The notes: a model not told the origin generated them from the letters alone. A stretch of 64,000 nucleotides of DNA from Deltaproteobacteria bacterium (GCA_029261855.1 JAJDAN010000066.1:124001-188000), one strand, 5' to 3'; numbered from the stretch's first letter, positions 15,602 to 23,432 are shown. A program made the numbers and translations.

Positions 15602-15658
15602 GTCTTCACCCTAGCCCAACTTGCTCGACGGCGCCGTGGCCTGCGGTAGGCTGGGGAT

Positions 15659-16243
15659 ATGGCCAAGCACAACAACCCAGCCAAGACCAAGACCAAGAAC
15701 GTCCACCTCCTCGCCCTGGCCATGTTCGGCTGGGGCTTCGTGAAGGCCGTCGCGTTCGCCATGTCGGACAAGGGCCACAGCGCGCACTGCCCCATGTGCG
15801 TCGAGTCGCGCTACATGCACCTCGTCGACCCCGCGGCCACGTTCAAGTCGGTGGTCTCGGGGCCCTTCATGGAGGAGCTGAGCTTTCGCAGGAACTACCC
15901 CCAGCTCATGACGAAGGTCGCTGGGTGGACGGGCCGCCCGTTGCCGCCCGAGGGTTCCTTCGAGGACGCCGCTGACCTCCTGTTCGGATCTGGGCACATG
16001 CTCCCAGGCCACGGACCCCTGCTCAACGCGGCGCGTGTCATGGAGGCGGGTCTGGCGGGCGCGCTGGTCTACCGCCCCGCGTTCAACGCGGCAGGTCTCG
16101 CCGGCGCCACGCTGGTCCACGGTGCCCACAACCTCGGCACCAGGATCGGCGGCCTGTTGGCGATTGAGCGCAAGTTCAAGCGCCCAAGCGTCGCGCCAAC
16201 TCCCAGCCAGCCTGGTTGGCCACGAGGTCTGCGGCCACGTTGA
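15659..16243 (+). CDS. CPBP-type intramembrane metalloprotease-like protein
   Basis: 194 aa, ATG with GGGG upstream. GPFMEELSFRRNY carries the EE-x3-R motif of CPBP (CAAX protease and bacteriocin processing) proteins; GSGHMLPGHG and LVHGAHNLG supply the His and H-x3-N motifs in the correct order. These residues bind the catalytic zinc inside the membrane. The hydrophobic segments are shorter than in typical CPBP proteins, so the fold may be reduced. Members process prenylated or bacteriocin-like peptides and some act in phage defence; the role in a phage genome is open. Its end overlaps the convergent gene at 16176. Confidence 0.6.
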   Translation: MAKHNNPAKTKTKNVHLLALAMFGWGFVKAVAFAMSDKGHSAHCPMCVESRYMHLVDPAATFKSVVSGPFMEELSFRRNYPQLMTKVAGWTGRPLPPEGSFEDAADLLFGSGHMLPGHGPLLNAARVMEAGLAGALVYRPAFNAAGLAGATLVHGAHNLGTRIGGLLAIERKFKRPSVAPTPSQPGWPRGLRPR

Positions 16244-16517
16244 GCGGCGTCTCTGGCGTCCCCCAGAGCAGGTCAGGGCGGTAGTGGCGCACGCCGGCCT
16301 CGACGGCCTCGTTGGCCAGGCCTAAGAGGGCGAGCTGCCCTGGCCCGACGCCCACGCGCTGCGCGATCGCACCCCACAGGAGGTGCTGCAGCGTCCAGGG
16401 GTCCACGGCGCGCCCCTCCCACCCGAACTTCCAGCGACGCCAAGGGCCGTCCAAGGCGTGTAGCGCCGCGACGTAGGCTCCGTAGAGGGCGACGTAGCGC
16501 CAGTTGATCTGGTTCAT
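16176..16517 (-). CDS. Membrane-associated phage protein (113 aa)
   Basis: ATG start. Sequence order WRYVALYGAYVAALHALDG, then DPWTLQHLLWGAIAQRVG, GLANEAVEAGVRHYRPDL and ETPLNVAADLVANQAGW. This resembles small integral membrane phage proteins with conserved His, E and N-x3-D residues (VanZ-like in style). Two to three hydrophobic helices are likely. Overlaps the CPBP-like gene tail to tail by 68 bases. Confidence 0.55.
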   Translation of the reverse strand: MNQINWRYVALYGAYVAALHALDGPWRRWKFGWEGRAVDPWTLQHLLWGAIAQRVGVGPGQLALLGLANEAVEAGVRHYRPDLLWGTPETPLNVAADLVANQAGWELARRLGA

Positions 16518-16561
16518 GATCCAGGCCTCATGATCCAGCCTACCTCGGCCAACGGCGCCAG

Positions 16562-16634
16562 GGGCCCAGAGAGGGTTAGGCTAGCCGGTGATCAACGAGG
16601 GACCTGCCCCTCGAGTCCCGCCCTCTCTGGGTCC
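16562..16634. ncRNA. Structured non-coding element upstream of 16176-16517
   Basis: CCCAGAGAGGG (16565-16575) pairs perfectly with CCCTCTCTGGG (16621-16631), extended by three more pairs to 16562 and 16634. Inside lies a second stem CGAGGG/CCCTCG (16596-16601 and 16608-16613) with a 6-base loop. It sits in the 195-base gap 16518-16712, in the 5' leader of the minus gene. It is not a canonical tRNA: no TTC loop or 7-bp acceptor. It could be a cis-regulatory RNA. Confidence 0.4.
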
Positions 16635-16712
16635 TGGGTCGAGAGCGAGGGTGACACAGGGACGGCCTGGGGGCTGTACGAAGTACTGTGTAGGTGCGGG
16701 CTGTAGGACTGG

Positions 16713-17123
16713 CTAAGTCGTGCTTCGCAAAGCAGATTCGCACATAGAGCAGCGTCGCGAGCCGCGCTCAAGTGGCTCGGCCAGGCGAAGTTGGTGCCGC
16801 AATGTAGCCGGCTCTATGGCCTTCGCCGTTTTGCACGCCGCAGTCGCCAGTTCGGCGCCGCCCTCCAGGGACCAGGCGTGGTATTTGACGGGAAGCAACT
16901 CGAACCTGGGGCCGGTGACGTGCCGGATACCCTGCGCCGCGGGCCCCCACACGAGCCCCGCCTGCAACACCCAGCACCTAGCTGCTGCAGCTAGGTGCTT
17001 CACGCTTTGCGCGCCGCGCCTCAACCAGATCTCCTCCAACTGGCCCTGAATCTCGATAAGCACTTCGTCAGGCTGAGATTTTAGGCTGCGGAGGAACTGT
17101 CGAAACACGCGATCGGTGGTCAT
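16713..17123 (-). CDS. Hypothetical protein (136 aa)
   Basis: ATG start at 17123. A helical N-terminus (RVFRQFLRSLKSQPDEVLIE) and an Ala-rich middle (LAAAARCWVLQAGLVWGPAA), with two cysteines near the end (CSMCES). Less GC-biased wording than its neighbours. A divergent 377-base non-coding block lies upstream. Unknown function. Confidence 0.5.
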   Translation of the reverse strand: MTTDRVFRQFLRSLKSQPDEVLIEIQGQLEEIWLRRGAQSVKHLAAAARCWVLQAGLVWGPAAQGIRHVTGPRFELLPVKYHAWSLEGGAELATAACKTAKAIEPATLRHQLRLAEPLERGSRRCSMCESALRSTT

Positions 17124-17146
17124 TTTGCTGGCCTTAGGTTCAGAAA

Positions 17147-17180
17147 GGTGCGCAAGGTGCGCAAGGTGCGCAAGGTGCGC
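17147..17180 (+). repeat. Tandem 9-bp repeats GGTGCGCAA
   Basis: Three perfect head-to-tail copies of GGTGCGCAA (17147-17173) and a fourth partial copy (17174-17180). They open the 17124-17500 block, the longest stretch without a convincing gene. Iteron-like; may be a replication or partition site, or simply slippage. Confidence 0.6.
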
Positions 17181-17287
17181 GTGACACGCTGTCGCAAATA
17201 CGTGCGACCTAACCCACTGGAAATGAGTTCGTTAGGTGAGCAACGCAGACCATGCAGACTCCTTGTACTTCCTGTGCCAGACCTCTT

Positions 17288-17370
17288 CTGGCAATTGCCA
17301 GGTGCGGCGTGGCGGTTGCCCTAGGCACATGCCCTGTCCTAGGACAGGACAACGAAACTGTCCTAGGACA
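17288..17370. promoter_or_regulatory. Cluster of perfect palindromes
   Basis: CTGGCAATTGCCAG (17288-17301) and two copies of TGTCCTAGGACA (17335-17346 and 17359-17370), all perfect palindromes. The last two have centres 24 bp apart, close to integral helical turns. This pattern fits operators for a dimeric repressor or an origin region. The rest of 17124-17500 shows no convincing gene; the plus-strand frame from 17252 runs over a real minus gene. Confidence 0.5.
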
Positions 17371-17500
17371 ACCCGCGCAACCCAGTCACGCGGACTCGAT
17401 TAGGTTCGCAGAGGAAGCAGAAAAGCAGGCGTTGTCACCCCGTTCTGCTCGTTCTGTCCGGCGGTTTGTCCACCCTGCCCACGGTGCGGGACGCAACTAC

Positions 17501-17830
17501 TCACTCAACGCACGCCTTCAGGTAAGGGCACTCCTCCTCGTGCCAGTCCAGGGACGGCAGGAATTGCCTGTCCCTGGCCGCGGCTCTTCGGCCCTTCTCA
17601 CACGAGCACCACTTCTTGGCTAGCTTGGAGATCAACCCCAAGAGGAAGCCCTCATGCCTGTTGGCCTCGGCCTCGGACTCGATCAGATTCGTCATGCGGT
17701 CGACCGCGTCGTTGACTAGGTCGGTCGAGTGCTCGAGTGCGAGCAATGTAGCGAACCTTCCTAGGTCCCTCCTGGCCGCCTGCAGCTCGTTCTCCCTGTC
17801 CTGGGTCCAGGTGTCTTCGGGACCGCTCAT
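17501..17830 (-). CDS. Helical protein with C-terminal cysteines (109 aa)
   Basis: ATG in an ATGA overlap with the upstream gene. A long amphipathic helix (QDRENELQAARRDLGRFATL) is followed by WCSCEKGRRAAARD and a C...C pair at the end. Last gene of the long 29.7-to-17.5 kb minus run. Confidence 0.55.
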   Translation of the reverse strand: MSGPEDTWTQDRENELQAARRDLGRFATLLALEHSTDLVNDAVDRMTNLIESEAEANRHEGFLLGLISKLAKKWCSCEKGRRAAARDRQFLPSLDWHEEECPYLKACVE

Positions 17831-18174
17831 TTGCCCTCCCCGCGGTTCGCACCCGCGCGCTTCCCGGCCACGTGGACGCAGAACAGGACAGCCGCGAAAG
17901 CCACGCAGAGCGCCAACCCCAGCCCGGCCACAAACCCACCGAACCCACCTAGCAAGAATCCGATTCCCGCTGCGGTGAGTGGGAGTCCCACCAGGAGAAA
18001 CAGGAGCACCAGGCACCCTGCAGAGGATTCGTAGTCCGGGTCCGTGGCGGCGGGTACCTCGGGGGTCTCGGGCGCTGGCGACCTCGCAGGAGGCGTGCTG
18101 TTGAGCGCTGGGTCCACCATGCGGCGTACGCCGTGTTCGTCGTAGAACCAACCGTCCGAACCGCGGTACTTCAT
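17827..18174 (-). CDS. Membrane protein with two helices (115 aa)
   Basis: ATG start (MKYRGSDGWFYDEHGVRRMV). A soluble N-terminal part of about 50 residues containing an SPOR/PH-like short YRGSDGWFYDE motif is followed by two transmembrane helices (GCLVLLFLLVGLPLTAAGIG and FVAGLGLALCVAFAAVLFCV). ATGA overlaps at both ends. Confidence 0.6.
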   Translation of the reverse strand: MKYRGSDGWFYDEHGVRRMVDPALNSTPPARSPAPETPEVPAATDPDYESSAGCLVLLFLLVGLPLTAAGIGFLLGGFGGFVAGLGLALCVAFAAVLFCVHVAGKRAGANRGEGK

Positions 18175-18527
18175 GCAGCGCCCGCCTTCGGCACGCGCTG
18201 CAAGGCGGTTCGCAACACCTTCATGGCCGTCTCCACGTCGCCCACGCTCACGATCAGGAACCCGAAGTCGCCGCGCAGTTCCTCGGTCCATTGGGTGGGG
18301 CCGTCGGTCGTCACCAGGTACCACTCACGCCAGGCCCCGCCGTTAGCCAGGAGTTGTCCACGCTCTCGACTCAGAGTGCGGGGGATACAGTTCGTGTCTG
18401 GGTCGCTGTCGAAGAACACGACCACAGTTGACTGGATCGTGGCTGTGTCTAGTTGCTGGTCGTAGAGGGTGACCAGGCCTCGCTGGGCGAGGTAGACCAG
18501 CGACTCGAAATCCCCGGCTCTGCCCAT
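18171..18527 (-). CDS. Hypothetical protein (118 aa)
   Basis: ATG start overlapping the upstream stop by one base. Alpha/beta composition with strands STVVVFFDSD and REWYLVTTDG and a C-terminal helix (VETAMKVLRTALQRV). No recognised motif. Confidence 0.55.
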   Translation of the reverse strand: MGRAGDFESLVYLAQRGLVTLYDQQLDTATIQSTVVVFFDSDPDTNCIPRTLSRERGQLLANGGAWREWYLVTTDGPTQWTEELRGDFGFLIVSVGDVETAMKVLRTALQRVPKAGAA

Positions 18528-18754
18528 TACTCGTCCTCACCGTGGTTGGCTGCGCACTGGCCCTTCTTCGCGCCGGCCCGCTTGGCGTCGCCGCAGTGGT
18601 GGCGCGCGAGGTGGTAGTCGCAGAGGTTCCGACTGCAGTACTTGCAGTAGTCGTGCAGGCTCATGTTGCCAGTGCCCGGTGGGGAGGCGGGGCAGCGGCC
18701 CGTGAAGTTCGTGGCCGAGCGCCGCGCGGGGGCTTCGCACTCGCGCGCGCTCAT
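18527..18754 (-). CDS. Zinc-finger protein (75 aa)
   Basis: ATG in an ATGA overlap. YCKYCSRNLCDYHLARHHCG is a Cys/His-rich core like B-box or AN1-type fingers, following a flexible N-terminus. Ends KGQCAANHGEDE. Likely a structural zinc fold. Confidence 0.55.
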   Translation of the reverse strand: MSARECEAPARRSATNFTGRCPASPPGTGNMSLHDYCKYCSRNLCDYHLARHHCGDAKRAGAKKGQCAANHGEDE

Positions 18755-18999
18755 AGGTTCTCCGCCGCCCACCGCTCCGCCTCGGGCCCCGCGGTCCACT
18801 CCTCGCTCTCGGTGAGGTCGAGCAGCCAGTCCGGGAGTTCGTCCTGGTCCTCGTGCTCTTCGACCCAGTCGCGGAGTTGGCCGAAGAAGGCGTCGAGTTC
18901 GGTCTTCTCGGCCCGCACGTTGTCCTTGCGGTTCTTGTCGATCCGCGCGAAGACGGCGTCCGCGCACTGCTCGGCGCGCGTCCTGCTGACGTTGCTCAT
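18751..18999 (-). CDS. Acidic helical protein (82 aa)
   Basis: ATG start just after the stop of the 19001 gene. Helical with many E, D and W residues (WVEEHEDQDELPDWLLDLTE). No family. Conserved gene order with zinc proteins on both sides. Confidence 0.5.
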   Translation of the reverse strand: MSNVSRTRAEQCADAVFARIDKNRKDNVRAEKTELDAFFGQLRDWVEEHEDQDELPDWLLDLTESEEWTAGPEAERWAAENL

Positions 19000-19000
19000 G

Positions 19001-19273
19001 TCACCACTTCAACTTCCCGCCGCCCGTGTACTTGTTCGGGCTCCAGTTCTTGTCCTTGGTTCTCACCGTGGCCTTGACCTTGACCGTGGCCTGGACCAAG
19101 GTGTCGCACTTCGGGCAGCGCACGAGGTCGCCGGCGATCCCGATCAGGACCTTGGCCGGCGCGGTCTCCAGCAAGTAGGAGTTGCAGCCCGGCACCGACT
19201 TGCTCTGGAACTCGACGAACCCAGGGCAGGTCTGCATGGGGCACGAGGCGGTGACGGTGTGGAAGACGCCCAT
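19001..19273 (-). CDS. Zinc-ribbon protein (90 aa)
   Basis: ATG at 19273. CPMQTC near the N-terminus and CPKC in the middle form a split zinc ribbon within a beta-rich frame (LVQATVKVKATVRTKD). The lysine-rich C-terminus may contact nucleic acid. Confidence 0.6.
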   Translation of the reverse strand: MGVFHTVTASCPMQTCPGFVEFQSKSVPGCNSYLLETAPAKVLIGIAGDLVRCPKCDTLVQATVKVKATVRTKDKNWSPNKYTGGGKLKW

Positions 19274-19275
19274 GG

Positions 19276-19722
19276 CTAGTCCTCCCCCTTGGTCTTCGGC
19301 ACCACGCGCTCGGCAAGGCGTCTCGTGCAGTCCTTGCAGTCGTCAGGATTCGTTGATCCAGGCAGCACCGACAACGGCCCGGTGGAGACCCACTCCCCAC
19401 AGAGCGATCTTGTCTGGTGGAAGTAGTGGGATTTCTTGGAGGGCACGTGCCAACCCCACCCTGCGTCTGGCGCCACACTCTCCGGCTCGGGTTCCCCGCC
19501 GTCCTCCGCCAACGCCCACTTGGGGTACGTGTGATTCACCTCCGCCCTGAGGCGCTCGGACCCGTTGGCTTGGTTGACCGACAGGATCAACCGCGCCCGG
19601 CCAGTCTTCGGCCAGGTGATCTCCTGCAAAGAGATCACGTAGTCGCCCCTGTGGCCGAACCTGATGTACGCCCTGCCACCCGGGGGGAGGGTGAGGTCGG
19701 CGACGACGTGGTCATTGCTCAC
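19276..19722 (-). CDS. Protein with HYF...CG...CxxC phage domain (148 aa)
   Basis: GTG start in a GTGA overlap. The N-terminal 75 residues are beta-rich (GRAYIRFGHRGDYVISLQEI). The C-terminus reads KKSHYFHQTRSLCGEW and later DDCKDCTRRL, a zinc-binding pattern seen in many phage small proteins of the form H-Y-F...S-L-C-G...C-x2-C. No catalytic site visible. Confidence 0.6.
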   Translation of the reverse strand: MSNDHVVADLTLPPGGRAYIRFGHRGDYVISLQEITWPKTGRARLILSVNQANGSERLRAEVNHTYPKWALAEDGGEPEPESVAPDAGWGWHVPSKKSHYFHQTRSLCGEWVSTGPLSVLPGSTNPDDCKDCTRRLAERVVPKTKGED

Positions 19723-20012
19723 AGGTCGAACCCTCCGTAGTCGCGCACCGCCTGCGCGGCGGTGTCTCGGTCGTGTTGAGTTCCATTCGAGTCCAGGCCA
19801 CCCAGGCACGCCACCACGGGGCCCGGCGCCAAGACCTCGATCGTGAGGTCGAGGTGTGAGCCGCTGGCCTGCTGGGCGCAGCGCCTGGTCTCGATCTTGG
19901 TCCCGCGCGGGAGTTGGATCCGCAACACGGTCCCACCGACGCCCTGGACCCAGATCGTGCGGCCACCCTCCTCGAACTCCAAGAGGTTGACGTTGATCTC
20001 GACACGGCTCAT
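19719..20012 (-). CDS. Beta-rich hypothetical protein (97 aa)
   Basis: ATG preceded by the strong site GGAGGAGAGGAGC. Alternating hydrophobic strands (VEINVNLLEFEEGGRTIWVQ, DLTIEVLAPGPVVACLGG) suggest a small beta sandwich. Unknown function. Confidence 0.55.
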   Translation of the reverse strand: MSRVEINVNLLEFEEGGRTIWVQGVGGTVLRIQLPRGTKIETRRCAQQASGSHLDLTIEVLAPGPVVACLGGLDSNGTQHDRDTAAQAVRDYGGFDL

Positions 20013-20275
20013 GTGGGTCGCTCCTCTCCTCCAGCGTCATGATTAGAAACAACCTCAAGGTTGTACGCGTAGGTGGAGAACCGGTCTCCAGCAGTGACCT
20101 GTACACCGACTCGTGGCACGCACTGGTACCCTCCTCGCGTCCAGATCACGACGCCTGTGGTGCCCTTGCGGACGGTTTTCCTCTTGTCGTCTCCGCTCTC
20201 TGGGTATTTCCACCGCGGGAACCCGCTTATGACCCGGACGGTTTGTCCGACTACGGGGTACTGGCCCCCGCTCAC
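20009..20275 (-). CDS. SH3-like small protein (88 aa)
   Basis: GTG start in a GTGA overlap. The sequence YPVVGQTVRVISGFPRW, then KGTTGVVIWTRGGYQCVPRV, matches the strand pattern of KOW/SH3-like barrels (V-G-x-x-V-R-V, then K-G-x-x-G-x-V). Similar barrels occur at 24941-26675. Probable binding module. Confidence 0.5.
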   Translation of the reverse strand: MSGGQYPVVGQTVRVISGFPRWKYPESGDDKRKTVRKGTTGVVIWTRGGYQCVPRVGVQVTAGDRFSTYAYNLEVVSNHDAGGEERPT

Positions 20276-21222
20276 GACCCCTCCCCCTCACCCCGCGCCA
20301 CCCGCAGCAGTTCGTCGCGCTGCGAGCGCAGCGACTGCTCAGACTCCGACGCCTCCTCCAGCTCGCGCTGAGTCCAGGCGCCGCGGATCGCCACGCACAG
20401 CATGCCGCGGATCCGCCGGAGTTGGTGCAGCGGCACGTCCATGCCCTCCGCAATGCTCGCGGTCCACGACGACCGCTTGCCGCGCGGGAACTGGGTGGGG
20501 GACAGTTGGTGCCACACGTCGTCGAGTTCGTTGACCGCCTTGGTGAAGCGCGCCATGAGCACGTCGAGCTGCTCCGGGGTGAGTTCGGTGGTCTCGTCGT
20601 CGTCTGGGACTGGCGCCTGAGCGCGACCGGTCATGGTGTCCACTACCTCTCTGGTGCGCTTCAGGCCCTGCTGGACCTCCAGTGCCTTCATGGCGGCCTT
20701 CTGGTCCCGCAAGGCGTCACGCTGTTCGTTCAGCGCTTGAGTCTGTTCGATCAGGGCCTGGCCCTGCACTGTGAGTGCCTCGGCCTGGTCGCGCAGACTG
20801 ACGGCCAGGCCAGGGTCGTCTTGCTCCACTAGGTGCTGTCCGCTGCGAGCCGAGGCCCTGTACTCCCTCATGACCTGCTCACGCAACTCCTTCAGCTTGT
20901 CCGCCTTGTCGCGCAATGCCGAGCCTAGCTCGAAGTCCTGGTGGCGGGCGATCGCGTCCTCCTTGGCCTGCTCTAGGTTCTGGATCGCAGCTCGAAGGAC
21001 GTCGAGCATGCGACCTTGAGGACCCGCCAGATCAAACACGGCCTGGACCAGCACCGCGCCGTCGCCCAACAGCACCGCGGCCTCCGAGTGTCGCGTGGTC
21101 CTGCCGTCGACCCAGGCCGTGCGCGAGCCGTCGATCTGGACGCCGTCACGCTGCTCGGCGAACTCCCAGATCGCCTGGGCGAGTTCGGCTCCGGTGAGCT
21201 TGAGTTTCTGGGGTTGACTCAC
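20272..21222 (-). CDS. UVR-motif coiled-coil protein (316 aa)
   Basis: GTG start coupled to the upstream gene. Residues about 75-125 read LEQAKEDAIARHQDFELGSA then LRDKADKLKELREQV, which matches the UVR motif by which UvrB and UvrC, and the Clp adaptors McsA/ClpC, dimerise or dock. A long coiled coil follows (QAEALTVQGQALIEQTQALN...). The C-terminal 100 residues are helical and acidic. A role as a docking or adaptor protein for host UvrB/UvrC or ClpC-type partners is inference from the motif alone. Confidence 0.6.
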   Translation of the reverse strand: MSQPQKLKLTGAELAQAIWEFAEQRDGVQIDGSRTAWVDGRTTRHSEAAVLLGDGAVLVQAVFDLAGPQGRMLDVLRAAIQNLEQAKEDAIARHQDFELGSALRDKADKLKELREQVMREYRASARSGQHLVEQDDPGLAVSLRDQAEALTVQGQALIEQTQALNEQRDALRDQKAAMKALEVQQGLKRTREVVDTMTGRAQAPVPDDDETTELTPEQLDVLMARFTKAVNELDDVWHQLSPTQFPRGKRSSWTASIAEGMDVPLHQLRRIRGMLCVAIRGAWTQRELEEASESEQSLRSQRDELLRVARGEGEGS

Positions 21223-21656
21223 TTCACGTCCTCCACGTAGACCTTGCGGTCGTGTCGCCCGGCGTGATCCCGCGCCTCGCGCAGGATCTGCCTCTTGGTC
21301 CCGAACCCTCCAGGCGACGTCTTGCGCCACTCAGGTCGCGTCATGCCACCGGCGTTAGGCACCAGGACCTCGCGGCGGTCGAGCATGCTCAGGGTCCAGA
21401 CTGGAGGCAGGGCGTTGGGCGCCTCCTCCAGGCGCTGGACAAGGACCGCCTCAGGCACCCAGGGCCCGCCGTTCTGGACCTTCTTGACGGGCGCAGGTTC
21501 ACCGTGCTTGCGCACGATCTCCTCGCACAGCTTGATCATGTCGGCCTTGGCCACGGCCTCGCAGCCGTCGAGTTCCACGCGCTCGTCGAGGGCGTCTGCG
21601 CAGTCCACGAGATCGGCCAGGGTGTTCTCGAAGCGGCAGTAGCTCATGTTGCTCAT
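21219..21656 (-). CDS. Conserved phage protein MSYCRFENT family (145 aa)
   Basis: Begins MSNMSYCRFENTLADLVDCADAL, a signature I recognise from a small-protein family in many phages (MSYCRFENTxxDLxDC); function undetermined. The C-terminal 70 residues are a distinct basic alpha/beta extension (SPGGFGTKRQILREARDHAG). ATG start, GTGA overlap downstream. Confidence 0.65.
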   Translation of the reverse strand: MSNMSYCRFENTLADLVDCADALDERVELDGCEAVAKADMIKLCEEIVRKHGEPAPVKKVQNGGPWVPEAVLVQRLEEAPNALPPVWTLSMLDRREVLVPNAGGMTRPEWRKTSPGGFGTKRQILREARDHAGRHDRKVYVEDVK

Positions 21657-21931
21657 AGGAGTTTGTCCAGTTCCACGCGGCGCCGGGAATGCAGAGCGCG
21701 GGCCTCGACGAGTTGTTTCTCAAGTTCCTCAATGGTCTTCTTGGCGGTCAGGACCTGCTCCAGCAGGACTCCAGGATCCTGCTGGCACGAGGCGGAGCAG
21801 ACGATCTCGCGGCCTCTCAGGCAGAGGTGCGCCCCGCAGAGCCACCTCCCACACCGCACGCACTTCTCACGTACCATGCCCCCGTCTGAGTGCGGGGTAG
21901 GGACCGCTGATTGGCAATGGTCGTTGCTCAT
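21653..21931 (-). CDS. Zinc-finger plus coiled-coil protein (92 aa)
   Basis: ATG in an ATGA overlap. CVRCGRWLCGAHLCLRGREI then CSASC resembles a B-box or FYVE-like zinc site; a coiled coil follows (TIEELEKQLVEARALHSRRR). Possibly an oligomeric adaptor. Confidence 0.55.
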   Translation of the reverse strand: MSNDHCQSAVPTPHSDGGMVREKCVRCGRWLCGAHLCLRGREIVCSASCQQDPGVLLEQVLTAKKTIEELEKQLVEARALHSRRRVELDKLL

Positions 21932-22383
21932 GACTTCACGTTCCACTCGTTCAGCGGGCAGTCCGAGTCGGTGTGGCCCTCGGCGTTGGACCCCCAGCAC
22001 GTGCACTCGTCCTCGTTGCTCTCGTTGCCGTCTGGGTTCAGCGGGTCGTAGAGGGTGACCGTGTTGGTGGTGGTGGGAGTGGTGACGCGCAGCAACTGGT
22101 CGTCGTCGACCACGGGAGCTGCTCCAGGCTCGAACCCAGAGCAGCCGCACTGCCCGTCGCTGCAGTCACAGCACCAGGCGTCTTCGTAGCCCGTGACCCG
22201 ATCGTCAGCCTCCAGGCGGTCTTCGATCCGCTGGGACTCGCCCTGGGCCACAGCGAAGAAGCGGCGCTCTCCAGGCTCCCAGCCGATCACGGGGTAGTCC
22301 TGGCTGAGTTGACCGCGGTAGCTGCCCTCGGTCACGGTGACGAGGTAGCCGGGTTGCCAGGTTGTGTGGTGGGGGGTGGTCAC
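21928..22383 (-). CDS. Cysteine-rich hypothetical protein (151 aa)
   Basis: GTG start. N-terminal beta part (QPGYLVTVTEGSYRGQLSQD, SH3-like in style), a Cys cluster CCDCSDGQCGC in the middle, and a C-terminal CTCWG...DCPLNEW segment. Several metal ligands are likely. Function unknown. Confidence 0.55.
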   Translation of the reverse strand: MTTPHHTTWQPGYLVTVTEGSYRGQLSQDYPVIGWEPGERRFFAVAQGESQRIEDRLEADDRVTGYEDAWCCDCSDGQCGCSGFEPGAAPVVDDDQLLRVTTPTTTNTVTLYDPLNPDGNESNEDECTCWGSNAEGHTDSDCPLNEWNVKS

Positions 22384-22385
22384 GC

Positions 22386-22862
22386 CTATCCCTTCCTGTC
22401 CACGATCTTGCCCATGGCCTCAGCCGCGGCCTCGTCCTCCTCGTCGTGGCCAGGCAACCGGAGCCCGCGCCAGGTCCCACCCCGCAACTTGGAGGGCAGC
22501 GTCTCGCTCTCCTCACAGGTGTGGCATAGGTGAGTGCCTGTAGGCTTCCCGTGCTTGGTCAAGCGCGCCGTGGCCGCGGGGGCGCCACAAGCCTTGCAGT
22601 GCGGCCAGGAGGCTGGCCCGCGCTGGGCTACGGCCTCAGCCAGCACGCGCTGGCGCACCTCGGCGCCCATGACGCCCGAGGTGTAGATCCAGCCACGGTA
22701 GGCCGGGCTGGCGCGCAGGGTCTCCTCGAGCCACTGCTTGGGTGCCTTGGCCGGCAGGTCGAGGCCCAGCAGGTAGCCGAGGTGCAGCAGGTGCGGCTTG
22801 GTCATGGGGCGCCCTTCGTAGAGCGCCTCCGTCAACTCCATGGTCTCTTTCCACTCACCCAT
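22386..22862 (-). CDS. Zinc-ribbon protein with helical N-terminus (158 aa)
   Basis: ATG start. Helical first 90 residues (KPHLLHLGYLLGLDLPAKAP), then CKACGAPAATARLTKHGKPT followed by HLCHTCEES, a canonical zinc ribbon (about residues 88-117). The C-terminus is acidic and helical. Confidence 0.6.
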   Translation of the reverse strand: MGEWKETMELTEALYEGRPMTKPHLLHLGYLLGLDLPAKAPKQWLEETLRASPAYRGWIYTSGVMGAEVRQRVLAEAVAQRGPASWPHCKACGAPAATARLTKHGKPTGTHLCHTCEESETLPSKLRGGTWRGLRLPGHDEEDEAAAEAMGKIVDRKG

Positions 22863-22865
22863 GAT

Positions 22866-23432
22866 CTACCTCACCCTCAAGTGAACGTGCGGGCCGTCGT
22901 GTCCGTTGGGGAGGTTGCAGTTCCGGCCTGGGCCTGCCTTGGTGGGGGTCCCGCAGAAGCGAGACTCGACCTCCGCTTCCTCCTCGACCTCGACTTCGAC
23001 CTCCTCGTCGGTGTCGAAGTCCTCGATCCCCAGGAACGTGCGGACCGCCTCCCAGTGCTCGGGGCCGATCTCGGGCTTGAGGTCGATCAGTTCGGGGTTC
23101 TTGCACCGCGGCGCGCCGGTCGCCCACAGGCAGTGGGTCTGGTCGACCAGATACTGGTACCAGTCCCCGCTGAGCCCGGCGTCCGAGTCGCCGGTGTCGA
23201 GCATGCGCTCCACCAGCTCGCAGACCGCGTTGGTCCAGTCCTCGCGCTCCGAAACCCAGCGGCAGTCGCCGTCGTTGTAGAGCAGCCAGGGGCCCGCGTA
23301 GACGAGATCTCCCCTGGCCTGTCGGTCGTCGAGCCAGGTCTCGAACTTGTCGAGCAGGCCCAACGTCTTGGTCACGGCCTCGCGCCCAGCCGCGATCGCT
23401 TCGGTGTGCGTGCCCACGGTGCGGCCTACCAC
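22866..23432 (-). CDS. Hypothetical protein (188 aa)
   Basis: GTG start. Alpha/beta body with many Trp residues (VYAGPWLLYNDGDCRWVSER), an acidic tract encoded by GAG/GAC runs (DTDEEVEVEVEEEAEVE) and a C-terminal CG...C...H...H element (FCGTPTKAGPGRNCNLPNGH) known from phage zinc knuckles. No enzymatic motif. Confidence 0.6.
   Translation of the reverse strand: MVGRTVGTHTEAIAAGREAVTKTLGLLDKFETWLDDRQARGDLVYAGPWLLYNDGDCRWVSEREDWTNAVCELVERMLDTGDSDAGLSGDWYQYLVDQTHCLWATGAPRCKNPELIDLKPEIGPEHWEAVRTFLGIEDFDTDEEVEVEVEEEAEVESRFCGTPTKAGPGRNCNLPNGHDGPHVHLRVR

Noticed and set aside
14564-15649. 361-codon plus-strand frame
   Set aside because: Opposite three minus genes with motif support, including the winged-helix gene.
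16562-16634. tRNA gene
   Set aside because: There is no 7-bp acceptor stem with TTC loop and no anticodon arm in register; the outer stem is too long.
17252-17623. 123-codon plus-strand frame beginning MQTPCTSC
   Set aside because: It overlaps the coupled minus gene at 17501-17830 and crosses the palindrome cluster. The early cysteines tempted me, but the remainder is low-quality sequence.
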